DNA from: Caldilineaceae bacterium
GTDB lineage: Bacteria; Chloroflexota; Anaerolineae; Caldilineales; Caldilineaceae
Assembly: GCA_022823185.1 (NCBI GenBank)
Contig: JAJDXQ010000041.1
Location: 1 to 53,065, forward strand
Reading direction: 5' to 3'
Length of the DNA: 53,065 nt
This document shows, one piece after another, positions 8,115 through 15,205 of the stretch; position 1 is the stretch's first letter, and the number at the start of each line of letters is the position of its first letter. Under the pieces are notes generated by a model. That model saw only the letters and a program-made list of their open reading frames with translations, was not told the origin of the DNA and did not search any database. The position numbers and the translations under genes are program-made.

Positions 8115-8516
8115 GTGAACTCAAGCAGGCTGTTTGAGGTTGCCTTCCCCTATGCAGACGACATATTGGCCTTGCCGGTGGAAGATATTGAACAAGCGTC
8201 CGCCTGGTACCAGAACGCGTTTGGACTCGTCGAGGTCGAGCGGCGCGAACAACCCGTGCCAACGGTTATCCTTACGCGCGACGATGTCCGAATCGGGTTC
8301 GCGGTAAACGGCGGGGATCCCAGTAACGACGGCGCGGCCATCCGAGTAACCGACATCCACAGAGCGCGTCAGGAGTTGGAGGCGAAGGGGATCGAAATCG
8401 GGAACTGGCGGGTGGACGAGAACGACGGCCAGAAGTTGCAGGTCTTTTTTGTCATCGCGCCGGATGGCCTCTGCTATTACTTCCACCAGCCGATCGAGGT
8501 CGGCGAGAACGCCTGA
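8115..8516 (+). CDS. VOC-superfamily (glyoxalase/bleomycin-resistance fold) protein
   Basis: 133 residues with the vicinal-oxygen-chelate pattern: an N-terminal ILALPVEDIEQASAWYQNAFGLVEVERRE module, a central strand (VRIGFAVN) and the C-terminal module IRVTDIHRARQELEAKGIEI...FFVIAPDGLCYYFHQP. The typical 'DPdGn.' near the end reads APDGLCYYF. Such proteins are metal-dependent lyases, dioxygenases or drug-binding proteins, and the substrate cannot be told here. The start is GTG 8115 with AAGGAG (8101-8106) 8 bases upstream. It stands alone after the tRNA terminator. Confidence 0.8.
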   Translation: MNSSRLFEVAFPYADDILALPVEDIEQASAWYQNAFGLVEVERREQPVPTVILTRDDVRIGFAVNGGDPSNDGAAIRVTDIHRARQELEAKGIEIGNWRVDENDGQKLQVFFVIAPDGLCYYFHQPIEVGENA

Positions 8517-8835
8517 GCAAACGAACAGGACGGGTAGCTGCCCGGTACTATCCTGCGCGCGGACGCAAGAGCATGGGGATGCGGGCCATCGATTGCTGGG
8601 GTCAGTGGCTGGAGGTTCGCGGCCAGTGTTCGTTGGCGTTTGTCTGAAATGGCTTTCACCGGACGCAGGTGTGGGTCATCCGCACGGACAACCTTAACGC
8701 CTTGAACCGTCTTTGATCCACGAAGGGCCGCGGAGGACACCCATTCCCCCGGCGGCAATTGGGTCTGGACCATAGCTAGCAGGCGAAAATATGACCACTG
8801 GGGATGGGCGAGGTTTACGGCCGCCGCCGGCGCTG
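8517..8835. other. Intergenic region, nothing recognised
   Basis: 319 bases between the 3' ends of two convergent genes. No coding-like frame, tRNA or clear terminator with a T-run was found. Confidence 0.4.
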
Positions 8836-9000
8836 TCAGCCGGTCAGCGGCGCAACTGTACCGGCCATCACCATGAACCCCAGCGCGGCCAGTACGGTCA
8901 TCATAACGATGATCATGTTGCTCCGCCGCGCGGCGGCGCGCTCGGCGACCAATTCAGACTCTAACTCGATCCGCGTCATTCTCTTGATGTCCCTGGCCAT
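8836..9000 (-). CDS. Small single-pass membrane protein (54 residues), unknown function
   Basis: From ATG 9000 it encodes a charged, amphipathic N-terminal half (ARDIKRMTRIELESELVAERAAARR, about residues 2-26), then one membrane helix (NMIIVMMTVLAALGFMVMAG, about 28-48) and a short tail. GGAGGAG lies 5 bases upstream of the start, one of the best ribosome binding sites in the window, and a strong promoter sits just before it. An upstream in-frame ATG at 9063 would lie near the transcription start and is not used. By the positive-inside rule the basic N-terminus should be cytoplasmic. I do not recognise the family. The combination of promoter, binding site and membrane helix makes it very likely a real gene. 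Confidence 0.7.
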   Translation of the reverse strand: MARDIKRMTRIELESELVAERAAARRSNMIIVMMTVLAALGFMVMAGTVAPLTG

Positions 9001-9053
9001 TCTTTCTCCTCCCGGGTCCCTGCCGTGCAGGCTGGTTTTCATTCTGTTTACCC

Positions 9054-9082
9054 AGTTTAGCACGGTTGTTCTGGAATGTCAA
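9054..9082 (-). promoter_or_regulatory. Sigma-70 promoter of the 54-residue membrane protein
   Basis: On the minus strand TTGACA (9082-9077), 17 bases, then TAAACT (9059-9054). Transcription would start near 9047, leaving a leader of about 46 bases that includes GGAGGAG. Confidence 0.7.
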
Positions 9083-9354
9083 GACCCAAATTCCTTGAAT
9101 CTTCGCCTGATTGCCGTGGCGCCTTGGCGAGGGCGGCACGGACCTTTATGGCAGGTTGCGTTAGCGTAAGCCCGACTACAGCCCAGGGCCTGCTGCAACG
9201 GCATACTGTTCACATATGCTGCGGGTGGCTTGTCCACAGAGGATGGACGGAGGCAAGGAGGATGTATGGGCGGTCAGTGGCGCGACGGTCTTGGGGTCCA
9301 TGTTTTGACTGAGCGGTAGTCGCCGGCACTTTCAATTACAAGGGGGGATATCCC

Positions 9355-10647
9355 ATGGTGAGGAATCGATGGATCCGGTTAGCTGGCCTGCTCGTGGGCG
9401 CGGCGATCATTTTGTTGGCCTGTGTTCCGATTGGATCGGATGAGGCGTCGGAGCCGCCTGCGGCGGCGGAAGGCGGCGGTGATGCGGTGACTGCTGACGC
9501 GGACGCTGGAGAGGAGGGCGGCAGCGGCGCCAGCGTTGAGGCGGCTGCCAGCGGCAATGCCGGTGTGCCGCAGTTGAGCTTCGAGCTGATCAATGACGGC
9601 GTTCCGCCTCCGTTCCGGACGCGGGGCTTTTCCACGGACTTTTCGCGACGGACGGTAGAATGGGACTCGATCCTGTCCGGCGGCCCGCCCAAGGACGGTA
9701 TTCCGGCGGTTGACAGTCCTGAGTATGAGTCGATTGCGGCCGGGAATGAGTGGCTGGATGATCGGGAACCGGTGATACTGTTCAGCCACGGGGACGCGGC
9801 CCGCGCCTACCCATTGAGCATCCTTATTTGGCACGAGATCGTCAATGACGAAGTTGACGGCAAGGCCGTCTCGGTCACATTCTGCCCGCTCTGCAACGCC
9901 AGCATCGCCTTCGACCGCAATTTTGATGGTCAGGTTCTCGATTTTGGCACAACCGGGCGGCTGCGCAACAGTGACCTGATCATGTATGACCGCCAGACTG
10001 AGACCTGGTGGCAACAGTTCACTGGGGAAGGGATCGTGGGCAAATATGCCGGCGAGCAGTTGAGTTTTCTCACGAGCCAGGTGCTTTCCTGGGGCGACTT
10101 CAAAGCCGCCCACCCGGATGGGGACGTGCTTGCGCGGCCGAACATGCCCCGCAACTATGGCTACAACCCCTATGTAGGTTACGACAGCACATCGCGGCCC
10201 TTCCTCTTTTCGGGCACGCCTGATCCCCGTTTGGAACCGGCGGAACGGGTGCTGGGGTTGACGACGGATGCCGACGCCATGGCCTATCCGTTCGCTCTGT
10301 TGGAGGAGGCCGGCGTCGTTCATGACACCTTCGCTGGGGTTGAGCTTGCCATTTTCCACAAGCCCGGGTTGGCGAGCGCGTTGGATACTTCGATCATCAG
10401 CGGCGGTCGGGACATTGGCGCTGTCGCAGTCTATGAACGCCAGGTGGGGGATCAGCTCCTGACCTTTTCGCCGAACGGAGACGGGACATTCAGCGACGCT
10501 GAAACGGGCAGCACCTGGGACATTCTGGGCGAGGCCACGGACGGCCCCCTGGCCGGAGAGCAGTTGACCGCGATCCTTCACTTCGATCACTTCTGGTTTG
10601 CTTGGGCAGCGTTCTTCCCGGATACGGAACTTTACAGTCCGAGCTAA
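9355..10647 (+). CDS. DUF3179-domain lipoprotein
   Basis: 430 residues. The N-terminus is a lipoprotein signal: basic MVRNRWIRLA, a hydrophobic stretch and lipobox LLAC with C23. A Gly/Ala/Glu-rich linker to about 70 follows, then the DUF3179 domain: DGIPAVDSPEY near 114, PVILFSHGDAARAYPLSIL, the invariant-looking FCPLC (C177 and C180), and later blocks DFGTTGRLRNSDLIMYDRQTETWWQQ and LSWGDF. The paired cysteines suggest a metal or redox site, but the family has no established function. It should be anchored outside the cytoplasmic membrane. AAGGGGGG (9340-9347) precedes ATG 9355; GTG 9358 is a nearby alternative. Confidence 0.88.
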   Translation: MVRNRWIRLAGLLVGAAIILLACVPIGSDEASEPPAAAEGGGDAVTADADAGEEGGSGASVEAAASGNAGVPQLSFELINDGVPPPFRTRGFSTDFSRRTVEWDSILSGGPPKDGIPAVDSPEYESIAAGNEWLDDREPVILFSHGDAARAYPLSILIWHEIVNDEVDGKAVSVTFCPLCNASIAFDRNFDGQVLDFGTTGRLRNSDLIMYDRQTETWWQQFTGEGIVGKYAGEQLSFLTSQVLSWGDFKAAHPDGDVLARPNMPRNYGYNPYVGYDSTSRPFLFSGTPDPRLEPAERVLGLTTDADAMAYPFALLEEAGVVHDTFAGVELAIFHKPGLASALDTSIISGGRDIGAVAVYERQVGDQLLTFSPNGDGTFSDAETGSTWDILGEATDGPLAGEQLTAILHFDHFWFAWAAFFPDTELYSPS

Positions 10648-10655
10648 AGTAGGGG

Positions 10656-10699
10656 CCGGTGGCCGGTAGTCAGATGATTCACTGGCCGCCGGCCACCGG
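10656..10699. terminator. Strong hairpin between convergent genes (possible bidirectional terminator)
   Basis: CCGGTGGCCGG (10656-10666) pairs perfectly with CCGGCCACCGG (10689-10699) around a 22-base loop. It lies between the ends of the DUF3179 gene (10647) and the convergent membrane-protein gene (10679), covering that gene's last codons. No T-run follows on either strand, so termination is an inference from position. Confidence 0.45.
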
Positions 10700-11506
10700 A
10701 GTTTGGGGCTGCCAGCAGCTTCCGGTGAGGGACAGCTCCGCGAGATTGAGGGGGGTGACCCCGGTCGCATCGAGTTGGACACGGTAGCGGCGCCAGGGGA
10801 TGTAGAAGTAGGTGTAGCCCCGAAGACAGACCTGGGCCTGCGGTCTGTCGATGCTGCCGGAGACATCGGGCACATCAGGGGGAACGTACCGAATATCCTC
10901 CAGGGCCAGGCGGTGGACCCACAGCCCGGTTATGCCGTAGGTGGATTCGGCGGCTCGCCGGGCATTGACAGAAAGGCGCAGTTCATCGCCGGTTACATGC
11001 GCGGCGGGCGGGCTGAAGTAGCGGGGCAGCAGGCCCCAGGTCAGGAGGACGAAGAAAGCGGCGAAGAGCATCCGGAAACGGAAGCCCCTCTCTTTCAGTT
11101 GGATTGCTTCGCCGAGGACACGCCAGATAACGACTCCCCCGAAGAACAAGAGCCACAGAAGCATCAGGTTCAACAGAAAGTCGCCGATATAGATTTGAAC
11201 GTCGCCGCTGGGGGAAAGCGTGGCAAAAGGGAGAGGGAAACCAAGGCGCCCAGGGCAGAAGTCTATGCACCCGGCGCTGTGAGGCGGCACGACGAACAGA
11301 TAGAAGGCCGCCACATTCAACACCATGCTGAAGAGAAGCGTGCCGGCGAAGACTGCGTACCAACGGCCGGTCTGCTGGGACCACCAGGTCACCAGCAAGG
11401 CGCCCAGGATCACTGCGGCGATGCCAAAGATCAGATGTGTGACGCTGGCGAAGTGTATCCAGCCATCCGGCCAAATTGCGGCTGCGACCGGCCACTGACC
11501 CGGCAT
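10679..11506 (-). CDS. Multi-pass membrane protein of unknown function (third gene of a minus-strand trio)
   Basis: 275 residues. Four membrane helices are visible at about 17-40, 48-70, 107-127 and 143-162. A loop with two cysteines (GCIDFCPG, near 79-86) lies between helices 2 and 3. The last 110 residues are a predicted extracytoplasmic domain with two more cysteines (VCLRGYTYFYIPWRRYRVQ and GSCWQPQTP). I do not recognise a family. Its ATG shares one base with the stop of the 859-residue gene upstream (TGATG), so the two are probably translationally coupled and their products may work together. Confidence 0.7.
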   Translation of the reverse strand: MPGQWPVAAAIWPDGWIHFASVTHLIFGIAAVILGALLVTWWSQQTGRWYAVFAGTLLFSMVLNVAAFYLFVVPPHSAGCIDFCPGRLGFPLPFATLSPSGDVQIYIGDFLLNLMLLWLLFFGGVVIWRVLGEAIQLKERGFRFRMLFAAFFVLLTWGLLPRYFSPPAAHVTGDELRLSVNARRAAESTYGITGLWVHRLALEDIRYVPPDVPDVSGSIDRPQAQVCLRGYTYFYIPWRRYRVQLDATGVTPLNLAELSLTGSCWQPQTPVAGGQ

Positions 11507-14085
11507 CAGCGGCGAATCCGAACAGGGCCGGTATAGCGCTGCCAGCAGAGAAAGATGCGGTCGTAAAATCCTGGCAATTGTCCCCGCATTTCTGGCCGCC
11601 CCTCACCACTCCATTCTTCCAGCCGTGGAACACGGCTGCCCGATCTCACGCTGATCAAAACCGAGCCGTCTGCGCAGGCGGCATAGTCGCCGACCACATC
11701 GCCCAGCGGATAGAGATACGAACTGCGGGCCGCGGAACCGGTTTGCCGCAGGTCCACTTCGGTGACACCGAAGATCTCCAGCGAGAACACGCCTTGGGGC
11801 GAAAAGCGGCTGCGGGCAAGGAGAATCCGGTCGTCGTCCCGCCATGCCAACTGCGGCGCGAAGAATTCGAATCTGGTTTGCGTTTGCGCGCTCAGGCGGC
11901 CGGGCGGCCCCGACCCGTTGGCAGCCATCTCCCGCACCCAAAGTTGATTGGCGGGGCGCACAAAGCCGACGGTCAGGCTCGGATGCTGAGGATCATAGGC
12001 GAGATGGGCAAGGCGGCTGTTTTCGGGGCTGAGCTGAAACGGCCCGCGATAGATGCCCTCTGGCGCCAGGCGATTCACATCGATCTTACCGTCCGCGTCC
12101 AGATCGACCCGGTACAGACCGGTAAATTGCCGCCCTGCATCCAGGTTGGCGGTATCGATCACAAACGAACGTGTATCGCCGGCGCCGGCCAGAACTGCGA
12201 TCAGAGTTGGCTCGATTGCGTTGCCGGCCCTTCCTCCCAAAAGTGAGGTGGAATCCTGCACCCGCAGGACAATCCTGCTCTCCTGGCTGTCATAGTGCCA
12301 CAGCCGCCACTGGGCCAAACCGACCTGCGGAATCTCGATCCACCAGATATCGCCGCGCTTGTCTGCTGCAATGCCCCGCACCCCGTGGAAGGGATACGCC
12401 TGGAACGACAGTCCGATACCATCCCCGCGCACATACAGGAAGCCGTTCCGGTCGGCAGGAGCGTTGGCATCGGGGACGACGAAACCTTCGGCGCCGCCGA
12501 AGATGGGCAGCACGCTTTGGCCGGTTTCGCGGAGCACGGTGACGACACCATCCTGGTGCAGGAGGAAGATGCCGGGATCGCCGCGCTTGCCCAGCAGCGC
12601 GACAGCTTTGCCGCTCTTTTGGGCCGCGCCGAATGTGGGCACGTCCATGCGTTTGACGCGCTGAAACGCAGGAGGAGCCACAACGCGAATGCGTGAGGCG
12701 GGCACGCGGCCGCTTTCGTCTTTCTGCCCATTCACATAGACTCTGGCGCCCTGCCAGAGGAATTCAGCTCCGGCATCGAGCCATTCGCCCTGGGATGCCC
12801 CGAAGATACCGCTCCACATCACGACCTGCGTCGCCACCGGATCGATATCCAATAGCAGATTCTCGCCGCTGTCGGCGCGAACGGAGACCGGTTCGGTAAG
12901 GTCGGCGGCAACTGTGTCGCTGAGGACGGTTGCCGCAAACTCATCGTCTTCAGGAGGGGGGGCCTGCGCCGTCTGCAGGGCCACAGCGGACGACTCAGTG
13001 GGGATTTGGTCTGCGGCTTGCGACGAGGCGGCCCGTGTTGGCGTCGGCGTGGGAATGGGTGTCGGCGTGGCCGTGGCCGTCGGCGTGAAGGTTGGCGTCG
13101 GCGTAGCAGTGGGTGTCTCTGTCGGGGGCGGCGTGGGCGTTGGCGTCGGCAGGGGCGTCAGTGTCGGTGCAGGCGTCGGCGTAGTCGTTGCTGTGGGCGG
13201 CGGCGTTGCTGTGGGCGAAGGTGTCGCCGTGGGAGGCGGCGTGGCCGTGGGTGTTGACGTGAGCTGTACCGCCGCCGGGGTAGACGCAGTCGCGGCCGCC
13301 GTCGATCCGATTGCGCCAATCGGCGTGGGTGTCGCCTGGACCCCGATGCCGGGCGGGCGCGAGCCGAACGGACGAACGCGAATGCCGTCGTCGGTATAGC
13401 GCAGCAGCGTCGTCAGATCGCCGTCGATCTCCATCAGCTCCACCGCCATCCAGCCTTCCTGGCCGTTCAACTCCGTTCTCTGGTCGGTTACTTTCAGAAG
13501 GACCCACGTACCGCTGGCGACAATGCCGCCGATGGTGACCTCGACATCCTGGCCCAGCCGGACCAGGACGTCTTCGTCTGTGGAGGGGCCGGCCCGCAGA
13601 CGGGCAGGGAACAGAACGATACGCCCGGTGACATTGTCGGGCGCGCCGATTTCAATTTCCGAGGGGAAGACACTTACCGGGACATAGGGTTCCGTGGCTG
13701 TCGGCGTTGGCGTTGGCGACGCCGGGTCGTTCGGGGTCGGAGTGGGCGGCGGGCTGCTCGTCGGGGTTGCGGTATGCGCGGCGGAGGGCGTGGCCGTCGG
13801 GGCGACTGCGGCGTCAGCGGTTTGGCCTGCGAGCGGGGTCGCGTCGGGGGTCGGGCTGGGGGAGGGCGTGCTGGTCGGCTGCTCTGACTGCAGGGCCGAG
13901 ACATCGGTTGGCCCGCTGGCGACGGTGGGCGCGGCGACTTGATTCACGTCGCGCAGCAGAAGCGATATAAGCGCAAGCAGCGAGATTACGATCGCGAAGA
14001 CAACACCGGCCGCCAGTGGATTCCTCCATATGAGGCTACGCCCGACGGCCAGGGATTTCGCAAAACCCAGGAATCTATCGATCAT
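11506..14085 (-). CDS. Membrane-anchored Thr/Pro-rich protein with SH3b-like and beta-propeller-like regions
   Basis: 859 residues. A single helix at 23-45 anchors it, and no lipobox is seen. Thr/Pro/Ala linkers occupy 52-133 and 250-351. Between them, at 153-220, is a bacterial SH3-like segment (GRIVLFPARLRAGPSTDEDVLVRLGQ...TWVLLKV...GQEGWMAVELMEI), a module often found in envelope proteins that bind wall or peptide ligands. A second small beta segment lies at 410-470. The rest, 480-859, is a run of beta-rich repeats (e.g. GDIWWIEIPQVGLAQW, NSRLAHLAYDPQHPSLTVGFV) like a WD/TolB-type propeller. Thr/Pro linkers are common in exported Chloroflexota proteins and may be glycosylated. The enzymatic role, if any, is unknown. 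It lies 51 bases after the 260-residue gene and overlaps the next gene by one base. Confidence 0.8.
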   Translation of the reverse strand: MIDRFLGFAKSLAVGRSLIWRNPLAAGVVFAIVISLLALISLLLRDVNQVAAPTVASGPTDVSALQSEQPTSTPSPSPTPDATPLAGQTADAAVAPTATPSAAHTATPTSSPPPTPTPNDPASPTPTPTATEPYVPVSVFPSEIEIGAPDNVTGRIVLFPARLRAGPSTDEDVLVRLGQDVEVTIGGIVASGTWVLLKVTDQRTELNGQEGWMAVELMEIDGDLTTLLRYTDDGIRVRPFGSRPPGIGVQATPTPIGAIGSTAAATASTPAAVQLTSTPTATPPPTATPSPTATPPPTATTTPTPAPTLTPLPTPTPTPPPTETPTATPTPTFTPTATATPTPIPTPTPTRAASSQAADQIPTESSAVALQTAQAPPPEDDEFAATVLSDTVAADLTEPVSVRADSGENLLLDIDPVATQVVMWSGIFGASQGEWLDAGAEFLWQGARVYVNGQKDESGRVPASRIRVVAPPAFQRVKRMDVPTFGAAQKSGKAVALLGKRGDPGIFLLHQDGVVTVLRETGQSVLPIFGGAEGFVVPDANAPADRNGFLYVRGDGIGLSFQAYPFHGVRGIAADKRGDIWWIEIPQVGLAQWRLWHYDSQESRIVLRVQDSTSLLGGRAGNAIEPTLIAVLAGAGDTRSFVIDTANLDAGRQFTGLYRVDLDADGKIDVNRLAPEGIYRGPFQLSPENSRLAHLAYDPQHPSLTVGFVRPANQLWVREMAANGSGPPGRLSAQTQTRFEFFAPQLAWRDDDRILLARSRFSPQGVFSLEIFGVTEVDLRQTGSAARSSYLYPLGDVVGDYAACADGSVLISVRSGSRVPRLEEWSGEGRPEMRGQLPGFYDRIFLCWQRYTGPVRIRR
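13030..13260 (-). repeat. Low-complexity Thr/Pro codon repeat inside the 859-residue gene
   Basis: Degenerate repeats of ACGCC/GACGCCAACGCC-type hexamers on the coding strand encode the TPTPTPTP linker at residues 276-351. A second, shorter tract (13680-13880) encodes the first linker. The units vary, as expected for a coding low-complexity region rather than a CRISPR or recent satellite. Confidence 0.8.
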
Positions 14086-14136
14086 CGTTTTCGCTCAGAG
14101 ACGGAGCGATCGTCCATTTCTCATCGTCCGCTGGAA

Positions 14137-14919
14137 TCAGTTCTGAACTGTCACCGTGACGCGACAGGGCTCCGGGTAGTTGCCGGTGGAATCGACCACC
14201 ACGACCTGGATAATGTAGGCGCCGTTCGCCATGGCCGCGCTGTTCAGATTGCCGAGAAGACCCCCGACGACCTGCGTTTCAGCGCCGTCGAAATAGCTGT
14301 AACTCGGATTCGCGCCGCTGGGTGCGTGCTCCAGCTTGTAGAAGGCGAACTGGTCGTGCTGTGCCGTACCCACGATCGGCACATTTCCACTCACGATGGC
14401 TCCATTGCCGGGTGACAGGATGACTGCGCGTCCGTCGGGGCACAGAGCCGGGGCAACGGGTAGGGGCTCGGGCGTTGGCGTGGGCTGCTCCGCCTGCGCA
14501 GTATCCGCTTGATCTGGCGGCGCCGGCGTAGAGACCTGGACACGTGTGGGGAGCGGGGTTGCCGTCGGTTGTTCCGGCGTGAATGTGGGCGTTGGGATCA
14601 GGGCTGAAAAGGATGTACTGGAGGAATTCGAAGAACCATCCTGTGATGAAAGGGCTGAGGATGATTCCACCGCGATCATCGCTTCGCGCAAGGTCGTGCT
14701 GGCGAAGTAGGTGAAGCCCATCACCACCAGCATCAGCAGGGCTGAAAGGAAGATGCGATACAGGTCGTCGAGCGCTTTGTCCCGTTCCAGCGAGAAAACG
14801 GCCTGCCGCCGCTCTGCGCGCACCTGCCACGTGCGATACAGTTGAAAGAGCGCCAGCAGCCCACACGTTGCATAGATATAGGGCGCAATGTTGGTAATGG
14901 CCTCAACCAGGAAACCCAT
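14137..14919 (-). CDS. Membrane protein with Thr/Pro linker and C-terminal Ig-like domain, unknown function
   Basis: 260 residues, first gene of the minus-strand trio. Helices at about 8-28 and 56-75 enclose a short basic cytoplasmic loop (YRTWQVRAERRQAVFSLERDKALDDLYR). A Ser-rich then Thr/Pro-rich linker at 86-155 leads to a domain at 160-260 (VILSPGNGAIVSGNVPIVGTAQHDQFAFYKLEHAPSG...NGAYIIQVVVVDSTGNYPEPCRVTV). This looks like an Ig-like/Gmad2-type beta sandwich of the kind seen on bacterial surfaces. C160 and C252 at its ends could form a disulphide. ATG 14919 is the only sensible start. The domain name is a pattern judgement; no ligand is known. Confidence 0.75.
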   Translation of the reverse strand: MGFLVEAITNIAPYIYATCGLLALFQLYRTWQVRAERRQAVFSLERDKALDDLYRIFLSALLMLVVMGFTYFASTTLREAMIAVESSSALSSQDGSSNSSSTSFSALIPTPTFTPEQPTATPLPTRVQVSTPAPPDQADTAQAEQPTPTPEPLPVAPALCPDGRAVILSPGNGAIVSGNVPIVGTAQHDQFAFYKLEHAPSGANPSYSYFDGAETQVVGGLLGNLNSAAMANGAYIIQVVVVDSTGNYPEPCRVTVTVQN

Positions 14920-15126
14920 TGGCAGTTACTGAACCGGGACGCCATAAACGTTTCCGGCTGCCGTGGACACCGGGTCTGGGGGTCTGTTGGCAACCAGGTG
15001 GAATCGGAATGAAATCGCTTCAGTTAGTCTACCGTAGCCGCGGAGTTCCAGCAAAAAGATCTGGATAATCTGGGGGGATGGGGCCCGGGCAGTTCGGCTA
15101 CGGTGGAGGGGCGATCCTTGTCCGCT

Positions 15127-15155
15127 TTGCCTATTCCCCGCCGATCGACTATGAT
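15127..15155 (+). promoter_or_regulatory. Sigma-70-like promoter upstream of the gamma-glutamyltransferase gene
   Basis: TTGCCT (15127-15132), 17 bases, TATGAT (15150-15155). Transcription would start near 15162, about 44 bases before ATG 15206. Confidence 0.5.
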
Positions 15156-15205
15156 CATAAGTCCATCCCATTTACCGTATCGATGTGTTTCGGAAAGATT
15201 CGCCC

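Noticed and set aside
9379..10875. 498-residue open frame antisense to the DUF3179 gene
   Set aside because: The sense strand has a lipobox, conserved domain and ribosome site; the antisense product has no recognisable feature.
13030..13260. Repetitive GC-rich tract considered as a CRISPR or satellite
   Set aside because: The units are irregular and encode a Thr/Pro linker in the correct frame of the 859-residue protein.
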